Shown here: positions 38,497 through 48,295 of the stretch, piece by piece
Layout of the letters: every line of letters begins with the position of its first letter
Position numbering within the stretch: position 1 is the first letter of the stretch
NCBI GenBank assembly: GCA_016788905.1
Contig: JAEURZ010000002.1
Coordinates: forward strand, 1-64,000
From: Elusimicrobiota bacterium
Lineage (GTDB): Bacteria > Elusimicrobiota > Elusimicrobia > FEN-1173
Reading direction: 5' to 3'
Length of the DNA stretch: 64,000 nucleotides
Translations under genes and position numbers: made by a program
Notes under the pieces: model-generated
Databases searched by the model: none
What the model was told of the DNA's origin: nothing
The model's input: the letters and a program-made list of their open reading frames with translations, nothing else

Positions 38497-39935
38497 GATT
38501 TTCTCCACCAGCGGGGCCCCTGAGGCGTGTCTTCAACAATAACCCCGCGCGCGGCAAGAGCCTCCCGCAACCGGTCAGACTCCGGCCAATTTTTCGCCTG
38601 CCGAGCCTGTTGTCGTTGCTCAACCAAAAACACAATATCGTCTTCGTTCTCTGGGGAAAGAACGGGAGGTTGAGAATCAACCGGTTCCAAAATACCCAGA
38701 ACCTCGCGGAGTGTTTTCCGCGCCAAATTCACGCCACGGACCAGACCGTCCCCCCAGACCGGTTTCCCTCGAGCGACACGCACCTTCAACTCTCCCAAAA
38801 GGTCAAAGATCAGCGCCACCACTCGTGGAGAATTGAAGTTTTGAGCCAACGCCTTGTCGACTTCCGCATCAAATCCATCCAAAAGAACGCGCAAGGCCTT
38901 TTCCTCTTTCGAGCGAACGGCCAGGGGGTTCTTAAGGACAGCGTCCATCCGTTGAAGACCTTCTTCTATTTCATTTAATTGCGTTTGGGCCTGGGCCAGC
39001 TGATCATCAGTAAATTCCAGGGGCCCTTTGTAATGATGACTTAAGAGAAGGAAACGCACGGTGCGGGGATCGTGGGCTTTAAAGATATCCCCTAACGTAA
39101 AAAAGTTTCCCAGGGATTTAGACATTTTCTCTTGGTGAACTGTTACGAATCCGTTGTGGATCCAATACCGTGCAAAGGGTTTCCCCGTGGCTCCCTCCGA
39201 CTGGGCAATCTCATTTTCGTGGTGTGGGAAAACGAGGTCTTGCCCCCCCCCGTGAAGATCAAAGGTGTCTCCCCCAAGCCCCGCCAAACTCATGACGGAA
39301 CATTCGATGTGCCACCCCGGACGCCCCGGTCCCCAGGGAGACGGCCAGGACGGTTCCCCGGGTTTCGCCGCTTTCCAAAGGGCGAAATCAAGAGGGTCCT
39401 GTTTGCGCCCGTCCACCTCAACCCGGGCCCCCACCCGAAGATCATCGGGATCCCGTTTGGAAAGTTTTCCGTAGTTAGGAAATTTCCGAACAGAATAAAA
39501 CACGTCTCCCCCCACGGCATACGCCAACGCTTTGCTCATCAACCGCTCAATAAAAGCAATAACCTCGGGGATATGCTCTGTTACTTTGGGATAAGCATCC
39601 GCACGAAGGACATTTAATCGGTCCATTTTGTCGAAATAGTCGGCGATGTAACGCTCGGCCAAAACCGAAGGCGCCTCCCCTTTCTCCAGAGCGCGCCGGA
39701 TGATCTTGTCATCGATGTCGGTGAAATTTTGCACGCACGTGACCGAGTATCCCAACCGTTTAAGGGCTCGACGGATAAAATCAAAAGTTACGTAGCATCG
39801 GGCGTGACCCAAATGGCATTCGTCGTAAGGGGTCACACCGCAAACATACATTTTCACCCGTTCGGGTTCGAGGGGGACAAAGAGGTCCTCTTTCCCCGTG
39901 AGCGTGTTGTGAAAATGAATTTCCTGGGCGGTCAT
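38493..39935 (-). CDS. cysS: Cysteinyl-tRNA synthetase
   Basis: This class I synthetase attaches cysteine to tRNA-Cys. [16 protein letters not shown] contains the HIGH-type motif, and [10 protein letters not shown] is KMSKS. The zinc site is represented by C28-region [16 protein letters not shown] and the HHENE. The start ATG 39935 overlaps ispF by ATGA. The 480 residues match the family, including the C-terminal helical domain. Confidence 0.97.
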   Translation of the reverse strand: MTAQEIHFHNTLTGKEDLFVPLEPERVKMYVCGVTPYDECHLGHARCYVTFDFIRRALKRLGYSVTCVQNFTDIDDKIIRRALEKGEAPSVLAERYIADYFDKMDRLNVLRADAYPKVTEHIPEVIAFIERLMSKALAYAVGGDVFYSVRKFPNYGKLSKRDPDDLRVGARVEVDGRKQDPLDFALWKAAKPGEPSWPSPWGPGRPGWHIECSVMSLAGLGGDTFDLHGGGQDLVFPHHENEIAQSEGATGKPFARYWIHNGFVTVHQEKMSKSLGNFFTLGDIFKAHDPRTVRFLLLSHHYKGPLEFTDDQLAQAQTQLNEIEEGLQRMDAVLKNPLAVRSKEEKALRVLLDGFDAEVDKALAQNFNSPRVVALIFDLLGELKVRVARGKPVWGDGLVRGVNLARKTLREVLGILEPVDSQPPVLSPENEDDIVFLVEQRQQARQAKNWPESDRLREALAARGVIVEDTPQGPRWWRKS

Positions 39936-40420
39936 TTTTTTTGTTTTGATTTGGGAAGAAGGCCGCACACCGCGAGAGCCGCCAATCCTTCCCGTCGGCC
40001 CACAAACCCCATACCTTCGTTTGTTTTGGCTTTGACATTCACACAGTCAACAGAAATCCGAAGCGTACGGGCCATTTTTGCGCGCATTCTGTTTTTGTAA
40101 GGACCGATCCGTGGGGCTTCGGCCAAAAGAGTGACATCCACGTTGGAAACAGAAAATCGGCGGCGGAGTCGTCGGTGGACATCTTCCAGGAGTCTTAAAC
40201 TGTCTGCGCCCTTCCACCGCGCGTCGGAATCGGGATAAAAAGTCCCAATGTCTCCCATCCCAGCGGCCCCCAGCAAAGCGTCAATCACCGCGTGCAACAC
40301 CACGTCAGCATCGGAATGGCCGGCCAGCCCTTTTTCAAAGGGGACCCGGACGCCTCCCAACACCAGCGGGCGTCCTTTGACGAAACGGTGACTGTCGTAA
40401 CCCAGACCAAGGGTTGTCAT
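39932..40420 (-). CDS. ispF: 2-C-methyl-D-erythritol 2,4-cyclodiphosphate synthase
   Basis: IspF makes the cyclic diphosphate of the MEP isoprenoid pathway. The metal-binding D8 and H10 are in GYDSHRFVKG, and GHSDADVVLHAVIDALLGA follows. The CDP-binding end MRAKMARTLRISVDCVNVKA is normal. The 162-residue length is typical. It is preceded by ispD with an ATGA overlap. Confidence 0.97.
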   Translation of the reverse strand: MTTLGLGYDSHRFVKGRPLVLGGVRVPFEKGLAGHSDADVVLHAVIDALLGAAGMGDIGTFYPDSDARWKGADSLRLLEDVHRRLRRRFSVSNVDVTLLAEAPRIGPYKNRMRAKMARTLRISVDCVNVKAKTNEGMGFVGRREGLAALAVCGLLPKSKQKK

Positions 40421-41163
40421 ATCGCTTTCTTCTCCAAGGGGACAGTGGAACGCTTTCCACCGTCACGACGAATCTTTTTCTTTTGCGCAAAAAACGAACG
40501 ACAGAGCTCAAAATCTTCGGGGACTGTGACTTTGAAATTGCGGGCGGCGCCAAAAACGATTTCAACGGGAAGACCCAATCGTTCGACCGCTTGAACATCG
40601 TCCGTTAAGGAGGAAGAGAGCCGCGGGGCAATACGCCGAGCGAGGTCCGCCCGAAACCCCTGGGGGGTCTGGGCCAACCAGAGACCCGTCCGGGGCAAAG
40701 TCCGGGCCACATGGACCCGGCTTTGTTTCACCACACCCACTTTCACGGTATCGGTCACAGGACGGGCCGCCAATGCCGCTCCCGATCGACGAACCGCCGC
40801 GGCCACCCGGTCAATGATGTCCCGAGAAACCAAGGCCCGTGCCGCGTCGTGAACCAAAACGACATCAACCAACGGAGAAACACCGGCCAATCCCGCGCGA
40901 ACAGAATCAGCCCGTTCACGTCCTCCGGGAACGACGGCCCGGACTTTTTTGAACCGTCCTCGATGCACGAACCGCCGCGCCCAGGCCAACCGATCTTTCG
41001 CCACCACCAAAATCACTTCCGTCACTTCAGGTGTATTATCAAAAACCAGCAACGGCCAATGAATGAGCGGCCGTCCCCCAAGCGGGAGGAATTGCTTCTC
41101 CCGTCCATAACGCCGCCCAGCCCCCGCGGCGACCAAAATGACAGCCGACGACCCCGCTTTCAA
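40417..41163 (-). CDS. ispD: 2-C-methyl-D-erythritol 4-phosphate cytidylyltransferase
   Basis: IspD activates MEP with CTP. The nucleotide-binding start VILVAAGAGRRYGREKQFLP is complete, VLVHDAARALVSRDII holds the conserved aspartate and arginine, and PRTGLWLAQTPQGF is the dimer arm region. The extra C-terminal 20 basic residues after ELCRSFFAQKK are unlike short forms. ispD, ispF and cysS share an overlapping operon. Confidence 0.96.
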   Translation of the reverse strand: MKAGSSAVILVAAGAGRRYGREKQFLPLGGRPLIHWPLLVFDNTPEVTEVILVVAKDRLAWARRFVHRGRFKKVRAVVPGGRERADSVRAGLAGVSPLVDVVLVHDAARALVSRDIIDRVAAAVRRSGAALAARPVTDTVKVGVVKQSRVHVARTLPRTGLWLAQTPQGFRADLARRIAPRLSSSLTDDVQAVERLGLPVEIVFGAARNFKVTVPEDFELCRSFFAQKKKIRRDGGKRSTVPLEKKAI

Positions 41164-41165
41164 AC

Positions 41166-42206
41166 TTACAGGTCCGGATGAGCCGCCTGTTCCGCGGGAC
41201 CTGAGGAGGGAGAGACCTCCATGGGCCCCTTTTGAAGTTTCGCAAAGATCAGCCGACCGGCGGATGTCTGCAGAATAGAAGCCACCGTCACTTTGACTTT
41301 TTGACCGATGGCCCGCCGCCCGTCTTCAACGACCACCATGGTCCCGTCGTCCAGATAGGCCACGCCTTGTTCTCGCTCTTTGCCTTCTTTAAGAACAAAA
41401 AGAGTCATGGGTTCCCCCGGCAACACGACGGGCCTGAGGGCATTGGCCAGGTCATTCACATTAAGGACCGTGATGCCCTGAAGGGCCGCGACTTTGTTCA
41501 AGTTGAAGTCGGTCGTTAACACACGGGCCCCCAAATCTTTACCCAAGGCGACCAACTTAGAGTCCACCTCTTTGATCTCGGGAAAGTCTTTGTCAAACAA
41601 CCGGACCGGAATGTCCGGATTTTCCTGAAGCCGCGCTAAGATGTCCAAACCCCGTCGACCCCGAGCCCGTTTAGCACCGTCCCCGGAGTCCGCCACCGCT
41701 TGAAGTTCTCGCAGGATAAAGCGGGGGACCACTAAGGTGCCCGCAATAAATTTCGTGTCGCAAATATCCGCGATGCGTCCGTCAATCAGGACCGAAGTGT
41801 CCACAAGATACGTGGTGAGCGATTTCTTTTTCCCGCCTTTAACGATAAGGTCCCGGTCCAGGAGTTCCAGTTCGGATCGTTTCTGAATGGCGATCATCAC
41901 CCCCAACGCGGCCAAAAAGAAATGGGTGACGAGGGAGTATTTTTGGGCGATGGCGTAGAGCGGTTCGTTGTCCAAAAGAAAAATAGCCCAATTACTTAAA
42001 CGAGCGGCCACCAAACCGATCACCGCCCCAATCACCGCCGAGATAATCGCGTCCAGCGGAATCCGTTCCACCAACAGTTCCACGCCAATGATGAAACCGG
42101 ACGCCAAGAGTCCCATCAAGATACCCTGCGCGTCCCGCGAGATTTGCGTGTAACCAATCAACGGCCCAGCCAACCCCACCAGTATTCTCATGATATGAAT
42201 GATCAC
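41166..42206 (-). CDS. PIN/TRAM domain membrane protein (YacL type)
   Basis: The N-terminal region has four hydrophobic segments (to about 110), then a PIN-domain with [17 protein letters not shown], later [11 protein letters not shown] and [18 protein letters not shown], keeping the acidic metal-site positions, and a C-terminal TRAM domain ([16 protein letters not shown] onward). Family members are thought to be membrane-bound RNases. The start is GTG at 42206 because GGAGGG lies five bases upstream; ATG at 42191 has none. The acidic and proline-rich tail ends at 41166, three bases before ispD. Confidence 0.9.
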   Translation of the reverse strand: MIIHIMRILVGLAGPLIGYTQISRDAQGILMGLLASGFIIGVELLVERIPLDAIISAVIGAVIGLVAARLSNWAIFLLDNEPLYAIAQKYSLVTHFFLAALGVMIAIQKRSELELLDRDLIVKGGKKKSLTTYLVDTSVLIDGRIADICDTKFIAGTLVVPRFILRELQAVADSGDGAKRARGRRGLDILARLQENPDIPVRLFDKDFPEIKEVDSKLVALGKDLGARVLTTDFNLNKVAALQGITVLNVNDLANALRPVVLPGEPMTLFVLKEGKEREQGVAYLDDGTMVVVEDGRRAIGQKVKVTVASILQTSAGRLIFAKLQKGPMEVSPSSGPAEQAAHPDL

Positions 42207-42240
42207 GTCTTCCCTCCGAATGAATGTGATGTATAAAAAA

Positions 42241-43644
42241 TCAGGCGCCGGGGGGCGCCAAACCACCGGCCCGCAGCGCTTCGCTCAAACTTGACACCTC
42301 CCGAACGTCCATGCCCATGGGGGCGGAACGACCGCGCAAGGCGTTCGTGGGAACAATGGCTTTCGTGAACCCCAACTTCGCGGCCTCTGACAATCGTTCG
42401 GCCACCTGGGATACCGATCGCAACTCACCCCCCAATCCCACTTCTCCCAACCAAATCGTTTTTCCTGGAAGGGACTGATCCAAAACCGCGCTCGCCACCG
42501 CCGCGCAAACCGCCAAATCAGACGCGGGCTCCCGAACATCCATCCCCCCCGTTGATTTCACATAGACATCCTGGGAATCGAGGTGAAACCCACACCGACG
42601 GTCCAACACCGCGATCAGGAGTGAAGCCCGGTTGTAATCCACCCCCGACACCTGCCGACGGGGCATGCCAAACAATGTCCGAACCACCAACGCCTGAATT
42701 TCCACCATCAGCGGACGCGTCCCCTCCAGAGCCGCGAGGACAGCCGTCCCTGGAGGTGCTAAACCTTCTCTCTCCCCTAAAAAAAGAGCGGAAGGGTTCG
42801 TAACCTCCATTAATCCGCGAGCGGTCATTTCAAATACACCGATTTCGTTTGTGGGTCCAAAACGGTTCTTAATGGCCCGTAAAATCCGGTGAACGTCGGC
42901 CCGCTCTGTTTCAAAATAGAGAACAGAGTCTACCATGTGTTCTAAGACCCGTGGCCCCGCTAAATCGCCATCTTTCGTCACGTGCCCCAAAAGGAAGACC
43001 CCTAACCCCTCTCCTTTGGCCAAATGCAACAATTCCGCGGCGCATTCTCGGATCTGAGCCACCGACCCCGGAGCGCCACCCAAATCCGACTTATGAACCG
43101 TTTGGACTGAATCCACAACAAGGGCTCGTGGTTTCGTTTCCCGCACCGCCTCCAGAATTTTCCCTAAATCGGTCTCCGAAGCAAACAGGAGGGACGGGTT
43201 TTCCACCCCGATCCGAACCGAGCGCCCACGCACTTGCTCCGGGGATTCTTCCCCTGACACATAGAGGACGGGGAACTGGGGTCCCGCCAACCGGTCCGCC
43301 ACTTGGAGCATCAAAGTCGATTTCCCAATGCCGGGGGGCCCCCCCAACAAAATCAGGGATCCCGGAACGAGCCCGCCACCTAAAATTCGGTCAAATTCCC
43401 CCAAGCCTGTCGGACGACGTGGAACGTCGGCGGCCCGGAGGGACGTTAAGGGCGTCACCCCCGAAGAAAAATCAGTTAACCGGCGCGGCTCCCGGGCCTC
43501 CCGACCCCGTAAGGAAGAACGGGATGCGTCTTTTTTTTCAACTAAGGTGTTCCACTGAGAACAGGAGGGGCATTGGCCGGCCCATTTAGGTGTATCGGCC
43601 CCACACTCCTTGCAAACAAATAAAGAATGGCCCCGCGCTTTCAC
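42241..43644 (-). CDS. radA: DNA repair protein RadA/Sms
   Basis: RadA is a RecA-like ATPase that helps process recombination intermediates. A zinc finger ([20 protein letters not shown]) is at the start, the Walker A is [10 protein letters not shown], and the RadA-specific KNRFGPTNE is present, followed by the Lon-protease-like C-terminal domain with [14 protein letters not shown]. The GTG at 43644 gives the usual short lead before the zinc finger. A longer frame to 43728 would overlap the nuclease gene. Confidence 0.96.
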   Translation of the reverse strand: MKARGHSLFVCKECGADTPKWAGQCPSCSQWNTLVEKKDASRSSLRGREAREPRRLTDFSSGVTPLTSLRAADVPRRPTGLGEFDRILGGGLVPGSLILLGGPPGIGKSTLMLQVADRLAGPQFPVLYVSGEESPEQVRGRSVRIGVENPSLLFASETDLGKILEAVRETKPRALVVDSVQTVHKSDLGGAPGSVAQIRECAAELLHLAKGEGLGVFLLGHVTKDGDLAGPRVLEHMVDSVLYFETERADVHRILRAIKNRFGPTNEIGVFEMTARGLMEVTNPSALFLGEREGLAPPGTAVLAALEGTRPLMVEIQALVVRTLFGMPRRQVSGVDYNRASLLIAVLDRRCGFHLDSQDVYVKSTGGMDVREPASDLAVCAAVASAVLDQSLPGKTIWLGEVGLGGELRSVSQVAERLSEAAKLGFTKAIVPTNALRGRSAPMGMDVREVSSLSEALRAGGLAPPGA

Positions 43645-43696
43645 GCAATGTCCCGATGAAGACTCAGCCCCATAAATTTCATAGCGAAACGACTCG

Positions 43697-44215
43697 TTAT
43701 TTCTCCGTTCCTGGCGCGCCCTCGCCACCTTCTTTTTTCTTTAAATCACGAAAAAAATCTTCCGGGGTCATGGTTTCCAACTTCTTTTTAAAATCTTCGA
43801 CCTCGCCCCCCGTGATCGGCTTCAGCAGTTCAGGGCAGGCGGCAAAAACGGTCTCGTCAACGAAAATGGGCGCGTTTTCTCGCACCGCCAACGCGATGGA
43901 ATCCGAAGGGCGAGCGTCGAGCACTATTTCTTGGGCGTCCCGCTTCACGTAGACATCGGCATAGAAGGTACTGTCCTTCAACCCCGTGATGACGATCTTC
44001 TCCAATTTAGCTCCCAACCGTTTTATCGACTCCAACATTAAATCGTGAGTCAGCGGCCGTGGGAATTTTTGACCGGCCAGGGCCATCCCGATCGAACCGC
44101 CCTCATACAAACCGATCCACACAGGCAATAAACGGGGCCCGTTGACTTCTTCCAAAACCAAGACCGCCTGACCACCCACATTGGCTAAAGAATAGATTCG
44201 GGCTTCCTGAATCAT
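43697..44215 (-). CDS. Bifunctional nuclease (BFN/DUF151) protein
   Basis: The 172-residue product has the BFN domain: VLVLEEVNGPRLLPVWIG, EGGSIGMALAGQ, RPLTHDLMLE, and LDARPSDSIALAVRENAPIFV, the strongest family block. Members are reported to cut DNA and RNA. The tail (about 130-172) is charged and lysine-rich. It lies directly after the MCE protein with 11 bases between. Confidence 0.93.
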   Translation of the reverse strand: MIQEARIYSLANVGGQAVLVLEEVNGPRLLPVWIGLYEGGSIGMALAGQKFPRPLTHDLMLESIKRLGAKLEKIVITGLKDSTFYADVYVKRDAQEIVLDARPSDSIALAVRENAPIFVDETVFAACPELLKPITGGEVEDFKKKLETMTPEDFFRDLKKKEGGEGAPGTEK

Positions 44216-44226
44216 ATCATTCCCTC

Positions 44227-45591
44227 CTACCGCGCCAAGCCCACAAGACCCAAGAGGAACGCCAAATCCTCATCGCGGAACATAATATTTGCGTTTACAT
44301 TAAAATTCTTGCGTTCCGACACATCTTCGATTTGCGCCCCCACCCAGAGCCAGGGTTCGATCGCCTTCACACGGGCCCCCACGTTATACACGGGTTTATC
44401 AAAATGGTGCCCCTGAATCATTTCATCGCGACCGAAATTATAAGCTTCTGCTTCCCCTTCCACCCGACGATTCCACGCGTGGGTTTTGGGGAACGGTCGA
44501 ACCCTCACCCCCGCACCTCCCGCGGAACGAATCGCCCCACCGTAAAGCGTCACGGGACCAAAGTCATGGCCCATCACAGCGGTAATGGTATTCTTTTTTT
44601 CCAGATCGGTTCCCAGGACAGAGCGATCTTCCCGGGCACCCAAATTATTTCCGGCCAAGTAATAGTATTTCCCAGGCCGGGGGACCATCGTGATCCCCAA
44701 ATCCGGCCTCCATTTCTGGTCTTCCATGTCATACCGTTGACGGTAATCCCAGTAAATCTTGATGGCTGAGATTCGGCCCGTGAACCCTTTCAGATCGTGA
44801 GTGGCTTTGTTGACATTGGCCATGGTTTGATCCAAATTCTTTCCGAGTTCGGGATCGTTCACCAGTCGACCCAGGAGCCCATCACCCTTCTGGACACGTT
44901 CCGTGATTTGGTCCAGCCGCTCCGAAATGGACCGAAACTTTTCGAGCGCGATCTTGATGTCTTCTTTTCGTTCTCCGGTGATTTCGCGAAGATCGCTTGC
45001 CACGTGTTTCGCGTGGGCCGAGGCGTCACGAATGTTTCGGATGATCTCGGTCAGTTCAGCCCGTTGGGTGCCGAGGGAATCGGCCAACGCCTGAGACACG
45101 CGCCGAAAATTGGCCACCGTCACTCGTAAATTGTCCGTGACGGCGCCTTGGTCAGGATCTTCTTTAAGAAACGCGCCCAATTTCGACATCACGTCATCGA
45201 ACGTGAACGTCGGCGTCCCTTCAAAGGAATCGCCGGGCGAAAGCACGGGGGCGGCGGGATCCCCCAACGTCATCTCCAAATATTTCGAACCGATAAACCC
45301 CGTGGACGCCACTTGGGCTTTGGTTCCCTGATGAACCTCGATGCCCTTTCGCACCTGGACTTTCACCCGAGCCCGCTGGCGATCGAGATCAATTCGTTCG
45401 ACTTGCCCCACCTCCACCCCAGCCACTTTGACCGGCCCTTTTTCGGGCAAACCCAAGGCATTGTCAAAATAGACGTAAAGAGGGTATGTCCCATGAAACT
45501 GGAAATCGCCCAAAACAATGACCCCCAGGGCAAAAACGAAAAGGCCACTTAAGGAGAACAACCCCACCTTGGTTTCTGTGGACAGAGACAT
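44227..45591 (-). CDS. mlaD: MCE (MlaD-type) lipid transport protein with a long C-terminal beta domain
   Basis: The N-terminal membrane helix (about 8-29) anchors one MCE domain (about 36-113, with VKVAGVEVGQVERI and STGFIGSKYLEMTL). A long helical region (about 135-265) follows, and the last 180 residues are rich in beta strands and aromatic residues (for example YYYLAGNNLG, VTLYGGAIRSAGG), like an outer-membrane or periplasmic beta domain. Ordinary MlaD is about 180 residues. It starts at the TAATG junction with the ATPase gene (45591). MCE proteins carry phospholipids between the membranes. Confidence 0.9.
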   Translation of the reverse strand: MSLSTETKVGLFSLSGLFVFALGVIVLGDFQFHGTYPLYVYFDNALGLPEKGPVKVAGVEVGQVERIDLDRQRARVKVQVRKGIEVHQGTKAQVASTGFIGSKYLEMTLGDPAAPVLSPGDSFEGTPTFTFDDVMSKLGAFLKEDPDQGAVTDNLRVTVANFRRVSQALADSLGTQRAELTEIIRNIRDASAHAKHVASDLREITGERKEDIKIALEKFRSISERLDQITERVQKGDGLLGRLVNDPELGKNLDQTMANVNKATHDLKGFTGRISAIKIYWDYRQRYDMEDQKWRPDLGITMVPRPGKYYYLAGNNLGAREDRSVLGTDLEKKNTITAVMGHDFGPVTLYGGAIRSAGGAGVRVRPFPKTHAWNRRVEGEAEAYNFGRDEMIQGHHFDKPVYNVGARVKAIEPWLWVGAQIEDVSERKNFNVNANIMFRDEDLAFLLGLVGLAR

Positions 45592-46355
45592 TACGTGTAA
45601 GACCTCACAGGCATTTGGATGGGCCCCTGGGCGGAACCCGAAATAAACTGTTGAACCACCGGATCCTCCGAACACTGAATTTCTGACGGTGTGCCAACAG
45701 CCGCCAGGCGACCCTCATAAATCATGGCAATGCGGTTTGAAATCTTGTAGGCGGACTTCATGTCATGGGTAACCGCAATCGATGTAATTTTCATCTTTTC
45801 CCGAATTCCCACGATCAATTCGTTGATCACGTCCGACATGATGGGGTCCAACCCCGTTGTTGGTTCATCGTACAATATGTAGTCTGGTTCGTGGGCAATC
45901 GCCCGGGCCAAACCCACGCGTTTTTTCATCCCCCCGGAAAGTTCCGCGGGTTTCAACCCCGCCACTTCCGATTTTAAACCCACCAACCCCAAGCATCGAG
46001 AAACGATTTCATCCCCCCGGGATAGTTCTTCAGGTTTCAGGTGCCGAATCCCAAATAAAACGTTTTCGGCCACGGTCAGGGAATCAAATAACGCGGCCCC
46101 CTGAAACAAAAAACCAAACTTACGTTGGACTTGGGCCAACGCGTCTTCGTCCATTCCTGTGATTTCTTTATTGTCCACAAAAACGCGTCCGCGATCCGGC
46201 TTCAATAAACCCACCATAATTTTCAGCGTCACGCTCTTGCCCGTCCCAGAGCCCCCGATAATGGTAAGAGTTTCTCCCTCGCGAACCTCCAAGCTCAACC
46301 CTCGGAGAACGCGGTTTGGGCCAAAAGAACGATGAACATCCTCCAGGCGGATCAT
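45591..46355 (-). CDS. mlaF: ABC transporter ATP-binding protein of the Mla/MCE system
   Basis: MlaF energises lipid movement through MlaE and the MCE protein. Walker A is GGSGTGKS (33-40), the signature is LSGGMKKRVGLARA, Walker B is YILYDEPTTGLDP, and the H-loop is AVTHDMKSA. The 254-residue product has the C-terminal extension of the family. ATGA overlaps mlaE upstream. Confidence 0.96.
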   Translation of the reverse strand: MIRLEDVHRSFGPNRVLRGLSLEVREGETLTIIGGSGTGKSVTLKIMVGLLKPDRGRVFVDNKEITGMDEDALAQVQRKFGFLFQGAALFDSLTVAENVLFGIRHLKPEELSRGDEIVSRCLGLVGLKSEVAGLKPAELSGGMKKRVGLARAIAHEPDYILYDEPTTGLDPIMSDVINELIVGIREKMKITSIAVTHDMKSAYKISNRIAMIYEGRLAAVGTPSEIQCSEDPVVQQFISGSAQGPIQMPVRSYT

Positions 46356-47146
46356 CCAATCCCCAGGGAAACCAAGATGGCGGACAAGAAATAATCACTC
46401 ACCAAAATACTGACCATGCTAATCACCACGGCGCTCGTGGTGGCCCGCCCCACGCCCTCCGCCCCCCCCCCTGTTCGGAGCCCTTTAAAACAGGCGGTCA
46501 CAACGATAATCAGAGCATACGCCACGGATTTGATCAACCCGTGAAAAGCGTCCTCCAATTGAATCGCCTTTATTTCATCCCAATAAATGGTCGAGGGGAT
46601 GTGGAGACGGAAATGGGCCACGAGATACCCCCCCACGATGCCGATCACGTCAGCGTAAATGGTCAAGAGCGGGACCATGACGAGACACGCCAAGAACCGG
46701 GGAACAACCAAGTAGCGAACAGGATTGGTTCCCAGAGTGTAAAGAGCATCCACTTGTTCGGTGACGTTCATGGTCCCGATTTCCGCCGCGATGGACGCCC
46801 CCACCCGACCGGCCACCACCACCCCCGTCAACACGGGCCCCAACTCTTTTAAAAGGGACAACCCCACCACACTGCCGACATACAACGGCTCGTTAAAAAC
46901 ACGTTGAAAAGAAAACCCAGTCTGAAGAGCCAACACCATTCCCGTAAAGAGAGCCGTGAGGCTGGTGACCGGGAACGATTGAACCCCCACTTCATACATC
47001 TGGCCGAATACGTTTCGAGCATCCAGTCGTGCCTTAAAAATCCAGTAAAAAGTCTTCCGCAGCAAAACCGCCACGCTTCCGACCGATTCCGCCAGGTCCA
47101 GAACCCGGTGCGTAAAAATGTGAAAAAGAACTCGCAGGGGTCTCAC
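46352..47146 (-). CDS. mlaE: MlaE-type permease
   Basis: MlaE is the membrane part of the MCE ABC system. The family core is EIGTMNVTEQVDALYTLG, followed by NPVRYLVVPRFLAC and GGAEGVGRATTSAVV. About five hydrophobic segments occur. The start is GTG at 47146, six bases after GGGGAG, just after the alr stop; the longer frame enters alr. No mlaB or mlaC is in the window, so the system is minimal here. Confidence 0.95.
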   Translation of the reverse strand: MRPLRVLFHIFTHRVLDLAESVGSVAVLLRKTFYWIFKARLDARNVFGQMYEVGVQSFPVTSLTALFTGMVLALQTGFSFQRVFNEPLYVGSVVGLSLLKELGPVLTGVVVAGRVGASIAAEIGTMNVTEQVDALYTLGTNPVRYLVVPRFLACLVMVPLLTIYADVIGIVGGYLVAHFRLHIPSTIYWDEIKAIQLEDAFHGLIKSVAYALIIVVTACFKGLRTGGGAEGVGRATTSAVVISMVSILVSDYFLSAILVSLGIG

Positions 47147-47147
47147 A

Positions 47148-48245
47148 TTATCTCCCCTGAACCAACCGCGGAACACGTTTTGAAATACCGCATAAAATTT
47201 CGTAGGGAATCGTATCGGATCGATCGGCCATCTCTTCCACGGTGACCCGTTCACGCCCTTGTGGCCCAATCAAGACGACCTCTTCCCCCACATCCACTCC
47301 AGGCCGACCTGTCACATCCACCAAAATTTGATCCATGGTCACCCGGCCCAGAACGGGACAGCGGCGGCCTCTCACCAACACTTCCCCCCGGTTGGATAAC
47401 GCCCGCCGGTAACCGTCCGCGTATCCCACAGGAAGGGTCGCCACGCGGCTTCGGCGCCGGGCCCGCCAGGTCCACCCGTAACTGAGCGGCGTCCCTCGAG
47501 CCACCGTCTTCATGAAAACCATACGGGTTTTCCACGCAAGAACAGGGCGCAAATCAACAACTCGTTTTAAGGCCGGCCAGGGAGGGATCCCGTAAAGAAC
47601 CAACCCTGGTCGCACCAGATCGTAATGGGAACCGGGACGCGCCAACAGCCCCGCCGAATTTGCCGCATGGAGTAAACATTCTCTCCCTCTCTTCAAACCC
47701 GAAATTGTTTGGTCGAACAACTTGAGTTGATGGGTGGTGGCAGATGCCGAATCGGCACAGGCCAAATGGCTGTAAATCCCTTCCACACGAAGCGCTGGAT
47801 TTTTTAGGAAAGGACCCAGAGCGTCCCGTGCCGTGGCGGGGGACATTCCAATCCGTCCCATCCCGGTGTCGATCTTGATATGACAGCGGGCCGGACGCCC
47901 CCGTTGAACGGCCCGGCTCGCGAGGGCCAGAGCAGACGCTCGACTGGCCACTGTCGGGATCAAATCATTTTTTAATACAACGTCGAAACTCTCGAAAGGA
48001 TAAAGACTGCCTAAAATCAAAATGTTTTCCTTACATCCTCCGTCCCGGAGAGCCAAGCCTTCCTCCACACTGGAGACCCCGAAACCCCACAACCGAGTTC
48101 CGAGAACCCTCGCGGCCTGCGCCAAAGGGGTGGCCCCATGCCCATACCCATCGGCCTTAAGGACCGCCATCATTTTGACCCGGCGAGGAAGGAGATCGGC
48201 CACAGCCAAAAGATTATGTCGAAACGCGTCCAGATCTATTTCCAC
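47148..48245 (-). CDS. alr: Alanine racemase
   Basis: Alr makes D-alanine for peptidoglycan. The PLP-lysine is in AVLKADGYGHGA, the catalytic tyrosine in LSYGWTWRA, and KIDTGMGRIG and GYADGYRR are conserved. The only classical start, GTG at 48245, leaves out the family sequence RPTWVEIDL, which continues in-frame upstream to a CTG at 48299 that overlaps the dnaB stop as CTGA. The true start may be that CTG. It sits between dnaB and mlaE. Confidence 0.93.
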   Translation of the reverse strand: MEIDLDAFRHNLLAVADLLPRRVKMMAVLKADGYGHGATPLAQAARVLGTRLWGFGVSSVEEGLALRDGGCKENILILGSLYPFESFDVVLKNDLIPTVASRASALALASRAVQRGRPARCHIKIDTGMGRIGMSPATARDALGPFLKNPALRVEGIYSHLACADSASATTHQLKLFDQTISGLKRGRECLLHAANSAGLLARPGSHYDLVRPGLVLYGIPPWPALKRVVDLRPVLAWKTRMVFMKTVARGTPLSYGWTWRARRRSRVATLPVGYADGYRRALSNRGEVLVRGRRCPVLGRVTMDQILVDVTGRPGVDVGEEVVLIGPQGRERVTVEEMADRSDTIPYEILCGISKRVPRLVQGR

Positions 48246-48295
48246 CCAAGTGGGTCGGATAGGGAAGGGAGGACCGCCGGGAAGAACCGTCGTGC

